Below are positions 47,680 through 58,133 of a stretch of DNA of 64,000 bases, piece by piece. Each line of letters opens with the position of its first letter. The stretch's first letter is position 1. The DNA comes from Bacteroidota bacterium (lineage in GTDB: Bacteria; Bacteroidota; Bacteroidia; AKYH767-A; OLB10): the NCBI GenBank assembly GCA_016714005.1, contig JADJOA010000006.1, positions 62,001-126,000 of the forward strand, given 5' to 3'. The translations under genes and the position numbers were made by a program. The notes below the pieces were generated by a model. The model was not told where the DNA came from and made no database searches. It saw nothing but the letters and a program-made list of their open reading frames with translations.

Positions 47680-48885
47680 TTAAACACTGCTGCCTGCAAT
47701 AAACCCAGTAGTCCATGCTGCCTGAAAATTAAAGCCGCCTGTAACGCCATCAATATTCAAAACCTCTCCGGCAAAAAATAAACCGGGTATTTTTTTTGAT
47801 TCCATTGTTTTCATATCCACTTCCTTTAAATCAATACCACCACAGGTTACAAACTCTTCTTTAAAAGTTGTTTTGCCTTTCACCTTCAACTCATATGATA
47901 AAATATTTTTTATTAACGACAGCATTTGTTGCTTACTTATATTGGCGTATTGGCACCCTTCTGTAATTCCTGCCGCTGCGCACAACCTTTCCCACAGTCT
48001 TCCAGGCAATTGAAGAAACAATTTTGAAAAAACTTTTTTTGAAGGATGGTTTTTCTTTTGCTGATTAAAAAGTTCTTCCAGTTCAATAGCACTGAAGGAA
48101 GGAATAAAATTTATTGAGGCAGTAAAATTGTAGTTTAAGTCATGGATAAATCTTGCAGCAAAAGCGGAGGTTTTTAAAACTGCTGGACCACTTATCCCCC
48201 AATGAGTAATAAGCAACGGACCATTGTACTTAAATTTAGAATCTTCAACTGTAATAAGTGTATCTGATACACTTACACCTTCTAACCCTTTAAGTGGAGA
48301 GTTTGGAATATTAAAAGTAAAAAGTGATGGCACAGGCTCAACTATATTTATACCCAGGTCACGCAACCAATCATAGTTTTTAGAAGATGGATAACCACCT
48401 GAAGTAACAATAACGCTGTCAAATTCTTTTTCTGCATCATTGGCAAATTTCAAAATCAGTTTACTGTCAACCAGAACAACAGCATTAACTCCGCACTGCG
48501 TTTTAATCTTCACACCGTTCCTCTTTGCCTCCTTTAGCAAACAATCAATAATTGTTTGAGATAAATCCGAAACCGGAAACATTCTGCCATCACCTTCCGT
48601 TTTCAACTCCACACCACGGCTTTCAAACCAATCAATTGTATGATTGGTATTAAAACGATAAAAAGCGCTTATTAATTCCTTGGAACCCCGCGGATAAAAC
48701 TTCACCAAATCATTCACCTCAAAGCATGCATGGGTAACATTACAGCGCCCTCCACCCGATATACGAACCTTATTAAGCAAACTATTGCCCTTCTCAAAAA
48801 TGGTTACCTCATTACCATTTTGTGCAGCGTGTATGGCAGCAAAAAATCCGGCAGCGCCCCCACCTATTACAGCTACGTTTTTCAA
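47680..48885 (-). CDS. HI0933/BaiN-type flavoprotein
   Basis: 401 residues: FAD loop VAVIGGGAAGFFAAIHAAQN, RISGGGRCNVTHACFEVND near residue 45, TSGGYPSSKNYDWLRDLGI and the C-terminal GGIDLKEVDMKTMESKKIPG followed by AGEVLNIDGVTGGFNFQAAW, all hallmarks of the HI0933 family. Role is probably NAD(P)H-dependent reduction of an unknown substrate. The start used is TTG 48885; an ATG at 48890 is out of frame by one base and may be the real start (MKLKN) with a small indel. A TAACTTTG box lies at 48899-48906 (minus strand). Confidence 0.9.
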   Translation of the reverse strand: MKNVAVIGGGAAGFFAAIHAAQNGNEVTIFEKGNSLLNKVRISGGGRCNVTHACFEVNDLVKFYPRGSKELISAFYRFNTNHTIDWFESRGVELKTEGDGRMFPVSDLSQTIIDCLLKEAKRNGVKIKTQCGVNAVVLVDSKLILKFANDAEKEFDSVIVTSGGYPSSKNYDWLRDLGINIVEPVPSLFTFNIPNSPLKGLEGVSVSDTLITVEDSKFKYNGPLLITHWGISGPAVLKTSAFAARFIHDLNYNFTASINFIPSFSAIELEELFNQQKKNHPSKKVFSKLFLQLPGRLWERLCAAAGITEGCQYANISKQQMLSLIKNILSYELKVKGKTTFKEEFVTCGGIDLKEVDMKTMESKKIPGLFFAGEVLNIDGVTGGFNFQAAWTTGFIAGSSV

Positions 48886-49018
48886 TTCATTTTTTTTGCA
48901 AAGTTAATTTTCACAATCAAAAAATTGATTTTTAGTTATTGCCTTTCAGCAACATTTTTATTTTTATACTTGAAGCGAGTTTACATCCAATCCTTATCTG
49001 AATTTTTATTCTATCAAT

Positions 49019-50233
49019 ATGCTGCCACCTTATTCCGAATTCGAAAAACATTGGAGCCACAATCAGGAAATTGTATTTCTTAACCATGGCTCTTTCGGCT
49101 CCTGCCCTGCTAAAATTTTAGAAAAACAAACCGCTCTTCGTACACTTATGGAAAGCGAACTGGTAAAGTTTATGACCGTTGATTTGGAAAACCTTTACTG
49201 GGAAAACAAAAACGCACTGGCAAACTTTGTAAACTGCAATGCAAACGATTTGGTTTTGGTGCGTAATGCAACTATGGGCGTAAACACCATTTTACATTCA
49301 TTACAATTTAAAGAAGGTGATGAAATTTTATCCCACTCTCATGCTTATGGTGCTTGCCAGAACACGTTAAAATACTATGCCGAAAAATATAAATGTAAAT
49401 TAGTAGTTGCCGATGTGCCCTTTCCAATAAAGAATGAGGAAGAGATTACCGAAGCATTTTTAAAATGCGTTACTCCTAAGACAAAATTTGCAATGGTAGA
49501 CCACATTACATCAGCCACCGGGATTATTTTTCCTGTAGAACAAATTACAAAAGAATTAGAAGCGCGTGGTGTGGAAGTGTTGGTTGATGGCGCACACGCA
49601 CCCGGTATGGTTCGTTTAGACATTGAAAAAATTGGCGCAAGCTATTACACCGGAAACTGCCACAAGTGGATATGCTCACCCAAAGGCTCTGCTTTGCTTC
49701 ACGTGCGTAAAGACAAACACCATAAAATTTCTCCACTTCAAATCTCCCATTACCACGATTTATATTCAGGTACTGATAAGCATTGGAGCGCACAATTTAT
49801 TTGGCCCGGCACCGAGGATTTTACTGCGTACTTATTAATAAAAGAATCTATTGAACTGATGGGCAACATGATGGGCTCTTGGGATGCCTTGCGCCAGCGC
49901 AATAGAGATTTGTGCCTGAAAGCAAGAAAAATGCTGAGTGAAAAAGCCGGTACAGAATTACCTGCACCCGAAAATATGATAAGCCATCTTTCCGATATTT
50001 TAATTGACATAAAAGCTGAACTGCCTAAATCTTTTTTGCACAACATGCCTTTACCCCGTAAGTTATTATTGGAAGATTATAAAATACAAGTTCCTGTTTT
50101 TATTTTCGGAAACACCTTACCTAAATACTATTTAAGAATTGCCGTGCAGGCTTATAACAGTTGGGAACAGTATGAGTATTTGGGGGATTGTATTCAAAAA
50201 ATAATAAAATTAAATCCGCGAAATACTAATTAG
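49019..50233 (+). CDS. Class V aminotransferase, isopenicillin N epimerase-like
   Basis: 404 residues, PLP-dependent. It begins FEKHWSHNQEIVFLNHGSFGS, which matches the CefD/isopenicillin N epimerase-like group, then ATMGVNTILHSL, SATGIIFPVEQI, VLVDGAHAPGMV and the PLP Lys in GNCHKWICSPKGSALL. C-terminal RIAVQAYN is the substrate-site strand. In Bacteroidota this enzyme is not tied to beta-lactams; it may act on a cysteine or other amino acid. Divergent from the BaiN-type gene. Frame intact. Confidence 0.87.
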   Translation: MLPPYSEFEKHWSHNQEIVFLNHGSFGSCPAKILEKQTALRTLMESELVKFMTVDLENLYWENKNALANFVNCNANDLVLVRNATMGVNTILHSLQFKEGDEILSHSHAYGACQNTLKYYAEKYKCKLVVADVPFPIKNEEEITEAFLKCVTPKTKFAMVDHITSATGIIFPVEQITKELEARGVEVLVDGAHAPGMVRLDIEKIGASYYTGNCHKWICSPKGSALLHVRKDKHHKISPLQISHYHDLYSGTDKHWSAQFIWPGTEDFTAYLLIKESIELMGNMMGSWDALRQRNRDLCLKARKMLSEKAGTELPAPENMISHLSDILIDIKAELPKSFLHNMPLPRKLLLEDYKIQVPVFIFGNTLPKYYLRIAVQAYNSWEQYEYLGDCIQKIIKLNPRNTN

Positions 50234-50281
50234 TGCCAGCGTTTTAATAGTATTGCGCAACAGCTAAAACATATTCACTAC

Positions 50282-51193
50282 ATGTCCACTCCTGAAATAA
50301 TTTTATACATCAGAAAAAGATTTTTTCTGATCCTCATTATTTTTCTTGTTTCAGGTTTTTTCTGTGGAAAGTTTTTAATGGATTCAGTGTTTTTATACAG
50401 CAGTGAAGTAACCATTGTAGCCGATGATGTAACACCAATGGAAAGCGGCACCTCCGATATTGAAAAATATTCTCTCGCTAAACTAAACGCTGCCAACACA
50501 GCTCGGCTATACCGACAGGCTTACTCCGATGAAATGATTTCTTTTTTAGACTCGGCATTAAAACTTGGCGAACATTACAAAATTGCACGAAATGAAGAAT
50601 ATGCCAGCAAATTATTTTACCGTATATATAAAAGACTAAAAATTGAAAAAATAGATTTTAATGTTACCACTATTCGATTTAAAGACCATGACAGGTTTTT
50701 AACTGCCAAAGCCGTTAACTTGGTTTATGAAAAACTTCGATCCATCAACCGAAATTATTTATACAGTGCAATGCGCAGAAAATCGTATGTATATGCTGGA
50801 TTAATTTCAAAACTAAACAGGGATAACTTTAATCAGGTAGCCACTCTTAAAGAAATTTTTGAAAACGAAAACGCCAATAAGATAATCGCAACAAGAAATG
50901 ACGAGCTAAAAATTTCTGTTCTTAAATCACTTGCTCAAATAGAACAAAATAACAGTAACCTTAAAGATGCTGAACAAATTGTAGCATGGAGCACAGAGGC
51001 TATTGCGGATACATCACTTCAAAATATTTGGCTTATTAACAAAGGCAAAGTTCCCGATGCTGTTTCAAACTGGATAAAAATTATTGGCGCCTCTGCTATT
51101 TTAGCATCCCTGGCAGTTGCTGTTTTTATAACAATAAGTTACTTTGTAATCTCTCATAAGCATTATATAAAATTGTTATTAAAAGGCAAGTAA
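50282..51193 (+). CDS. Wzz-like polysaccharide chain-length/co-polymerase protein
   Basis: 303 residues. Topology is two membrane helices flanking a periplasmic domain: helix 1 near residues 13-33 (FFLILIIFLVSGFFCGKFLM), a coiled and charged middle (YEKLRSINRNYLYSAMRRKS, then KLNRDNFNQVATLKEIFEN) and helix 2 near residue 265-290 (ASAILASLAVAVFITISYFV). This is the layout of Wzz-type co-polymerases; sequence similarity is weak, so the call rests on topology. A few kb from the GT4/asnB pair. No tyrosine kinase domain follows. Confidence 0.65.
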   Translation: MSTPEIILYIRKRFFLILIIFLVSGFFCGKFLMDSVFLYSSEVTIVADDVTPMESGTSDIEKYSLAKLNAANTARLYRQAYSDEMISFLDSALKLGEHYKIARNEEYASKLFYRIYKRLKIEKIDFNVTTIRFKDHDRFLTAKAVNLVYEKLRSINRNYLYSAMRRKSYVYAGLISKLNRDNFNQVATLKEIFENENANKIIATRNDELKISVLKSLAQIEQNNSNLKDAEQIVAWSTEAIADTSLQNIWLINKGKVPDAVSNWIKIIGASAILASLAVAVFITISYFVISHKHYIKLLLKGK

Positions 51194-51199
51194 ATTTAC

Positions 51200-51229
51200 T
51201 TGTTGCGCTTGTTAAAAAATTTAGTTTTG
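51200..51229 (+). promoter_or_regulatory. Bacteroidota-type promoter for sucD
   Basis: TTG (51200-51202) and TAGTTTTG (51222-51229) with a 19-bp spacer, 45 bases before the sucD ATG. Confidence 0.6.
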
Positions 51230-51274
51230 TGCGCGATAAAAAAACTCAGAACCCTTAACTCTAAATAAAAATAA

Positions 51275-52156
51275 ATGAGCGTTTTAGTAAACAAAAATTC
51301 GAAAATTATAGTGCAGGGCTTTACAGGTACCGAAGGAACTTTTCATGCAACTCAAATGATTGAATACGGAACCAATGTGGTTGGTGGTGTTACTCCCGGC
51401 AAAGGCGGAAGCAAGCATTTAGATAGACCTGTATTTAATACTGTTGCGGATGCTGTAAAACAAACTGGTGCAGATGTAAGCATTGTTTTTGTACCGCCCG
51501 CATTTGCAGGAGATGCAATTATGGAAGCTGCAGAAGCAGGAATAAAATTAGTAGTGGCAATTACCGAGGGTATTCCCACTAAAGATATGATACAGGTGAG
51601 AGAATATTTGCGAGATAAGAACACACGACTTATTGGACCCAACTGCCCCGGTGTTATTACTGCCGGTGAATGTAAGGTGGGCATTATGCCTGGTTTTGTT
51701 TTTAAAGCCGGCAAAATTGGAATTGTGAGCAAAAGCGGCACGTTAACTTATGAAGCTGCTGACCAGGTAGTGAAAGCTGGTGCCGGAATTTCTACTGCAA
51801 TTGGTATAGGTGGTGATCCTATTATTGCCACCACTACTCAGGAGGCTGTAGAACTTTTTATGAATGACCCCGACACAGAAGCTATAGTTATGATTGGTGA
51901 AATTGGGGGGAGCCTTGAAGCTGAAGCTGCACGTTGGATTAAGCAAAACGGAACCAAGCCTGTTGTAGGTTTTATTGCAGGGCAAACTGCTCCTCCTGGC
52001 AGACGCATGGGACATGCAGGTGCTATAATTGGTGGTGCTGATGATACGGCAGCAGCCAAAATGAAAATAATGCGTGAGTGTGGAATAACTGTTGTAGAAT
52101 CACCTGCAGTAATTGGTGAAACTATTGTAGAGGTATTAAAGAAGGTTGTTGCGTGA
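51275..52156 (+). CDS. sucD: Succinyl-CoA synthetase alpha subunit
   Basis: 293 residues. SKIIVQGFTGTEGTFHATQM is the CoA-binding N-terminus, GPNCPGVITAGECKVGIMPG the CoA-ligase signature, SKSGTLTYEAADQV the next loop and GRRMGHAGAIIGG holds the phosphorylated His. It makes succinyl-CoA/succinate interconversion in the TCA cycle together with the beta subunit sucC, which is not in this window. Its own promoter at 51200 fits a single-gene transcript. Ends 6 bases before the stop of the convergent hybrid kinase gene. Confidence 0.96.
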   Translation: MSVLVNKNSKIIVQGFTGTEGTFHATQMIEYGTNVVGGVTPGKGGSKHLDRPVFNTVADAVKQTGADVSIVFVPPAFAGDAIMEAAEAGIKLVVAITEGIPTKDMIQVREYLRDKNTRLIGPNCPGVITAGECKVGIMPGFVFKAGKIGIVSKSGTLTYEAADQVVKAGAGISTAIGIGGDPIIATTTQEAVELFMNDPDTEAIVMIGEIGGSLEAEAARWIKQNGTKPVVGFIAGQTAPPGRRMGHAGAIIGGADDTAAAKMKIMRECGITVVESPAVIGETIVEVLKKVVA

Positions 52157-52162
52157 TTGTAC

Positions 52163-55100
52163 TTACTTTATCTCATAAGCAGCGTACGAGTTTATTGTTT
52201 GAGCAACAACAGCATTTAATTCTGTAACTATTCTCTCCACTTTATCGCTATCTTTTACTTTAGAAGCAACTTCCAAATCTTCGCAGACAGATGCAAGTTT
52301 TCTTGCCCCAACATTAAGGCTGCTTCCTTTTAATTTATGTGCGCTCTTGTAAACCAAATCTAAATTGCCATCATTGTAATTCAATTTTATTTCGTCACTA
52401 ATTGATTTCACCTGCTTAGTAAAAGCAATCAATAAGTCTTTAACGAAACTTGTTCCGTTACCATTCTCTAATCGTTTTAAATTCTCAATAACTGTGGCAT
52501 CTAAAAGCAAAACAGGCTTTGCATCTTTTTGATTTATAGCAGAGGCAACTTCAAACTTTTCCTTCCACTTGATAATAATACTTTGGATATCTTCTATTCT
52601 TATTGGCTTGCTTATATAATCATTCATGCCCGCCTCAATACATTTTTCCTTATCGCTTTGCATGGCAAAAGCTGTCATAGCAATAACAATAGGTTGTTTT
52701 AAAGAATCCTGCTTACGTAAACTTTCTGTTGCTTCCAATCCATCCATCTCAGGCATTTGCACATCCATAAAAACCAAATCAAATAATGATGTTTTAATTT
52801 TCTCAAGCGCTTCTTTACCATTGCCTGCCATTTCAATTTTGTAGCCAAGTTTACTCAATACCATTTCGGCAAGTGTTTGATTAATTGGATTGTCTTCAGC
52901 TACTAAAATTTTTATAGGAATTTTTTCAGCAAGCGTATTATCAACTTCATCCTGTTCTTCCTCATCAAGTGCATATGAGCGCGATGGGTTGGTGAATATG
53001 TTCAATAAAATATCAGCAACACGTGCTTTTGAAGCATCACTGCTGATTACTGCTTCAAAAATTTTATTGCCGAAAACAGTTCCGTTGTTTTCTAATATTG
53101 CTCCATTAACTGCAATAAGCGGGACACTTAACGATTGATTGATATCACGTAACTCTTCGGCATATAACAAATAATTTTTGATAGATGCATCTATCAGTAC
53201 AGCATCAGGTTGCATCTTTTCATTAACGGCTGCCAGCGTTTCGCGTGCATTGTTATAAGCAGATAATTGAATGCCCCAATCATTTGCATAAATCTGGTAC
53301 TGATTGCGCACTTCAGAGTTTGAAGAAATCAGAACAAAAATTTTTCCGCGCAGCAAACGTAAATTTGTTCTGATATATCTTTGGGATGCATCTGGCGCAA
53401 GGCTTGACTGGATAGTAAAGAAAAATGTAGAGCCTTCACCTGGAATACTCTCAACCCAAATCTTTCCGCTCATCATGCTTACCAATTTATTGCTGATAGT
53501 AAGCCCTAAGCCTGTGCCGCCATATTTTCTAAAGTAGAAGAATCTGCCTGTGTAAATGCAGTAAATAGTTTATCAATATTTTCCTGGCTTATACCAATGC
53601 CGGTGTCTTTAACTGAAAATTTAATTTCAAAATTGTTGCCAGTTACGTTGGTCAACTCCGCTCTTATAAGTATATGTCCTTTCTCTGTAAACTTTAGAGC
53701 GTTACCCACTAAGTTAATCAATATTTGTTTAAGTCTGATGCTGTCGCCCATAATCGAAGGCGGAATGTTTGCATCAACACTGTAAAACAACTCCAATTGT
53801 TTTTCTAACGAACGGTAGTAAAACACATCAAATGTTTCCTCAACAACTTTTCGTAAGTTAAATGGCTTAACATCCAACTGCATTTTATCACTCTCAATTT
53901 TTGAAAAATCAAGCACATCGTTAATAATATTCATTAACGACTCCCCACTTAGTTTAATAGTATTTACATATTCTCTTTGTTTGTTAGTGAGATTAGTTGT
54001 GCGCAACAACTCAAGCATACCCAGCATACCATTTAAAGGAGTTCTTATTTCATGACTCATGGTGGCAAGAAACTGCGACTTGGCATTGGTGGCATCTTCT
54101 GCAACTTCTTTTGCCTTAACAATCTCACTTTCATAAATCATACGCGATGTTACATCGCGCCCAAAAAAAGAAACTCCGGTAATGAAGTTATTCTCATCAT
54201 AAATGGGATTAAGCGAAATCTCCAGATAGGTTTTACTGCCTTCCTCTTCAGCAATAGTTTCTTGTGATATAATTTTTTCTCCTTTTAAAACACGGTCATG
54301 CAGTAAACTCCATTGTTGCTTTTCCGATTCAGGAAGTTTGCTTCTATAATCATCACCTTCAGCAATATGCTTTTCGTACTCATCAGTAAAATGTTTTTTA
54401 AATGCAGAGTTAAGTACGGTGATTCTGTTTTGAGTATCAACAGAAAAAATTAAGTCATTGGTATTTTCAATTACAGATGTTACATTGGCTTTTGCAGTTT
54501 GCAACTCTCGTTGGGTAACTTTAATAGACGTAACATCTTCCGCAAGCAAGGTAATTTCATTTTCCGATTTAGTAATACAATTCAGTTGCACAAACACCAC
54601 TTTGTCCGATTTGTGCATGAGTCTTTTCTCTGAGCGCGATATGTTTTTGAGTTTTTCAACCGAAAGCGCATCAATAGGATGCATAAGGTCGGCAAAGCTT
54701 AGTGCTTTTATTTCTTCGGCAGTGTAACCGACAAGCAAATTAAATTTATTGTTTGATGAAATAATTTTTCCGTCAGCATTCAAGTTAGCCACAGGAAAAT
54801 CATCACCTTCAAAAAAATGTGCAACTGCAACTTGCTCATGAGAGGCATGAGAGGATATTGCAGTATTATCGTCAGTAAAAATCCACACACATTTATTTTC
54901 CGGTTTTATTTTTCGGAAATGAAGTCTGCATCCTTCAATCTTTGAAAGCATAAAACTTTTCTCTGCCACCATTTCAAAAGTCAATCGCTCATCTTCGTTT
55001 AACACGTTAAGCAAACTTTCTGAAGAAACATTTTTTTCTAAAAGCAAATCTTCCAGCGCCTTTGTTGCCGAAATTTTATTCCCTTTTAAATCGGTTATTG

Positions 55101-56040
55101 CAATGGCGACCGGTAAGAGTTCAAATTCATTTTTAACAGTAGCAGTAATTCTCTCAGGAGGTAAATCATTCACATTCTCAACGTTAACAACTACAAAGTT
55201 TTGGTTGTTTTCTAAAACATGTGCAGTAATATTCAGAGGTATTTGATTTCCATCCTCCGCTTGATGAACAACAAACTTATCTGTTAACTCCTCATTTAGA
55301 ATTAAGGAGAGCACTTCAGCATTTGGCTCGATTATTCCAAAGAGTTTTTGAATTGTAAGGCCTCTCCATCCATTTTTTGATGTAGGTAACAGAAATAGTT
55401 CAATTGCCTTTAGATTTGCATCGTAAAGAGTAAATCCTCGCTTTTCAAAAACAAGGACAGGTGCAGATTGCCTGAAAATATTTTCGGCAATTGTGTTTAC
55501 GGGTGCAGCACTGCTTGAAGTGCGCATACGAAACAACTGGTACAATAGCGAAAACAATATTACTACTGCCACACTCACAAATACCGCAACAGGATTTAAT
55601 CCTTTAACATCTCCACTTATAAGTATGAACTCAATTGCACCAAGCACCAGCACATTATATAAAACCAAAAAGGCAAGCGAGGTAATATGCAAATTAGAAA
55701 ACAGGATAAGTGTTAATACCACCAACTCAAAGTGGGTGGAGAAATTATTCCTGAAAAGAAAAAAAATAAGATGAACTGTAGCTAACGTTAAGAAAGAAAC
55801 AAAAACCTCCTGCAAATATTTTTTTACGGCAGGCACCCAAAAGCTTAAGATGGCAATTACTGCTGCAATTCCACCAACTACAATGCGAGGCAGTAACACC
55901 TCTTTCAAAGGAACTGAGCTATCTACCGCAAACACCGAAATAAAGAACAACACAGCAAATAGCAAAAGCACTATCCGGTAATACATCATTGATGTAATGT
56001 CGGTTAACTTTTTTGTGTTGCCGCTGTATTCTCCTGCCAT
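52163..56040 (-). CDS. Hybrid histidine kinase: membrane, PAS, kinase, two receivers, HPt; one frameshift
   Basis: About 1292 residues once rebuilt. N-terminus has about six membrane helices (VLLLFAVLFFISVFAVDSSV onward), then three or four PAS-like domains (ERITATVKNEFELLPVAIAI, FNLLVGYTAEEIKALSFADL, VIENTNDLIFSVDTQNRI), then KSQFLATMSHEIRTPLNGML (His box) and the ATPase domain (NLVGNALKFTEKG, DTGIGIS). Next comes a receiver that keeps VLIDAS but has lost the acidic pocket and Lys, then a full receiver (ILVAEDNPINQTLAEM, LVFMDVQMPEMDGLEA, NDYISKPI) and an HPt domain (SAHKLKGSSLNVGA). A single lost base near 53524 splits it (TSRKYGGTGLGLTISNK). It can relay phosphate to another regulator; the target is not adjacent. 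Confidence 0.92.
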
Positions 56041-56165
56041 AATTTATAATTATACGAAGAAAGTGAGTTTTGGTTATGGCTAATCAAACTTCAAAATTAA
56101 TGATTTAAAAGATGGCTTTTTCACCGGTAATGATGCCTTTTAAAAAAAGCTTTCTTACTATAAAG

Positions 56166-56198
56166 AAAAAGGGATGAAATTTTTCAATTTCATCCCTT
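56166..56198 (-). terminator. Rho-independent terminator of deaD
   Basis: On the minus strand GGGATGAAATT pairs with AATTTCATCCC around a 5-base loop and is followed by five T. It begins 10 bases past the stop. Confidence 0.82.
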
Positions 56199-56207
56199 CC
56201 GTTCCTT

Positions 56208-58025
56208 TTAAAATCTCTTTTTCTTCTTTTTATCTCCAAAAGATTTTTCTCTGCCACCACTATATCCACCACCTCTACCTTCTCTCGAACCAAATCCGCC
56301 TCTGTCTCTGCTTCCTCCTCTGTCACCGCCTACACCGTAGCTGCGTTTCTTTTTAAAGCCGTCATCACTTCCACCTCCTCCGCCACCAAAAGATTTTTTG
56401 CCTTTGTTGCGTGTGTTGTTATCACTAACATCAGCACGCACACGTCTGCCTTTAAAAACTTCTCCGTCAAAAGAAGCAACCGCAGCAGCTAATTTATCTT
56501 CCTCAACATCTATAAAAGAATAAACACCTTTTATGTCTATTCTACCAAAAGCAGTTTTGTCAAGTCCTGTAATGTCAATTAAAAGTCCAAGCATTTTTCC
56601 TGTATCTAATCCATCCATGCTTCCAATGTTCAGGAATAAACGTGGTTTGCCACTACGGTATTTTTCCGACTCGCCACGTGCATGGTCTTTTTCTGAAAGA
56701 TTAATGTTAATGTCGTGTGAGTTTCTGTAATATTCCAAGAAGCGGTTAAACTCAATGGAAACAAAACGAGTTATCACTTCTTCTTTGCTCAAATCATTTA
56801 GCTCTTCAAAAATAGCAGGCAAATACTGGCTTATTTCTTCTGTATCAACTTTTACGTTGTGAACTTTCTTTACCAATCCCATCAACTGGCTTTCGCAAAC
56901 AGTATCGGCATCGGGCACCCGCTCAAGCCTGAATTTTTTATTGATTATTTTTTCAATTTGCCTGATGCGAAAAACTTCTTTTTGATTGATGATAGCAATA
57001 GAAACTCCTGATTTACCAGCGCGCGCGGTACGGCCACTACGGTGAGTATAGTTTTCAATTTCATCAGGTAAGTTGTAGTGAATAACGTGTGTAACATTAT
57101 TAACATCTATTCCGCGAGCCGCCACATCTGTTGCAACTAAAATTTGCAATGAACGCTGGCGGTAACGTCCCATCACTTTGTCGCGCTGCTGTTGACTTAA
57201 ATCACCATGCAACGAATCAGCATTATATCCATCACGAATTAAATTTTCTGCCACCTCTTGTGTTTCCATTTTGGTGCGACAAAAAACAATTCCGAAAATA
57301 TCGTGGTTAACGTCTATAATTCTTTTTAATGCTGCATACCTGTCGCGCGATTGAACAACATAGTAAATGTGTTCCAAATTTTCGGCACCAGAATTTTTCT
57401 GCCCTACTGTTAACTCAAACGGATTATTCATGTAACGCTTAGCAATCTCACGAACCTCCTTAGGCATGGTAGCGCTAAACAACCATGTTGATTTATCAGA
57501 TGGTGTGTCCTTTAATATATCATCTAATTCATCTCTAAAACCCATATTGAGCATTTCATCAGCCTCATCAAGCACAACAATTCTTACATCCTTTACTTTG
57601 GCTGCGCCACGGTTAATCAAATCGGTTAAGCGACCAGGAGTTGCAACAATTATTTGCGCACCGCGCTTCAACTGTTTTATTTGGGTATCCATGCTTTCAC
57701 CGCCATAAACAGTTGCCACTTCAAGTTTGCCAGAGTATTTCGAAAAACTCTTAATGTCTTTTGCAATTTGAACACATAACTCGCGGGTTGGTGCGAGAAC
57801 CAATGCTTGTGGAGTAATGGCATCTGCATCAATTTTTTGTATAAGTGGTAAACCAAATGCAGCGGTTTTTCCGGTGCCGGTTTGTGCAAGACCAATAAAG
57901 TCCTGATGTTCTTTTAATAAAACAGGAATGGTTTTTTCCTGTATGGGTGTGGGGTTTTCAAAACCCAATTCACTAATAGCTTTTACAATCTCCTCCTGTA
58001 ATCCTATCTCTTCAAATTTATTCAT
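56208..58025 (-). CDS. deaD: DEAD-box RNA helicase, DeaD/CsdA-like with Gly-rich tail
   Basis: 605 residues. Q motif (GFENPTPIQEKTIPVLL), motif I AQTGTGKTAAFGLP, Ia PTRELC, II DEAD, III SAT, V ATDVAARGID and VI HRSGRTARAGKSG. A DbpA-type RNA-binding domain follows (RLFLNIGSMDGLDTGKMLGL, then GRRVRADV). The last 60 residues are RGG-like (GGSRDRGGFGSREGRGGGYS) and end in Lys-rich KKKKKRF. By family, it unwinds RNA during ribosome assembly, mRNA decay and cold adaptation; pnp lies directly upstream in the same direction. Confidence 0.94.
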   Translation of the reverse strand: MNKFEEIGLQEEIVKAISELGFENPTPIQEKTIPVLLKEHQDFIGLAQTGTGKTAAFGLPLIQKIDADAITPQALVLAPTRELCVQIAKDIKSFSKYSGKLEVATVYGGESMDTQIKQLKRGAQIIVATPGRLTDLINRGAAKVKDVRIVVLDEADEMLNMGFRDELDDILKDTPSDKSTWLFSATMPKEVREIAKRYMNNPFELTVGQKNSGAENLEHIYYVVQSRDRYAALKRIIDVNHDIFGIVFCRTKMETQEVAENLIRDGYNADSLHGDLSQQQRDKVMGRYRQRSLQILVATDVAARGIDVNNVTHVIHYNLPDEIENYTHRSGRTARAGKSGVSIAIINQKEVFRIRQIEKIINKKFRLERVPDADTVCESQLMGLVKKVHNVKVDTEEISQYLPAIFEELNDLSKEEVITRFVSIEFNRFLEYYRNSHDININLSEKDHARGESEKYRSGKPRLFLNIGSMDGLDTGKMLGLLIDITGLDKTAFGRIDIKGVYSFIDVEEDKLAAAVASFDGEVFKGRRVRADVSDNNTRNKGKKSFGGGGGGSDDGFKKKRSYGVGGDRGGSRDRGGFGSREGRGGGYSGGREKSFGDKKKKKRF

Positions 58026-58057
58026 TGTTTATTTTTTAATTGTAATTGTTTTCATGC

Positions 58058-58120
58058 GAAAGCGCAAAGTTCGCAAAGCATTTACTTAATTATTTCTTTA
58101 CGGGCTTTGCGCCTTGCTAT
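58058..58120. repeat. Inverted repeat between deaD and pnp
   Basis: GCGCAAAG (about 58071) and CTTTGCGC (about 58104) are perfect complements, with a second GCAAAGC/GCTTTGC pair. It looks like a dispersed Bacteroidota intergenic palindrome, with no T run for termination. Confidence 0.5.
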
Positions 58121-58133
58121 GAAATTTATGTTT

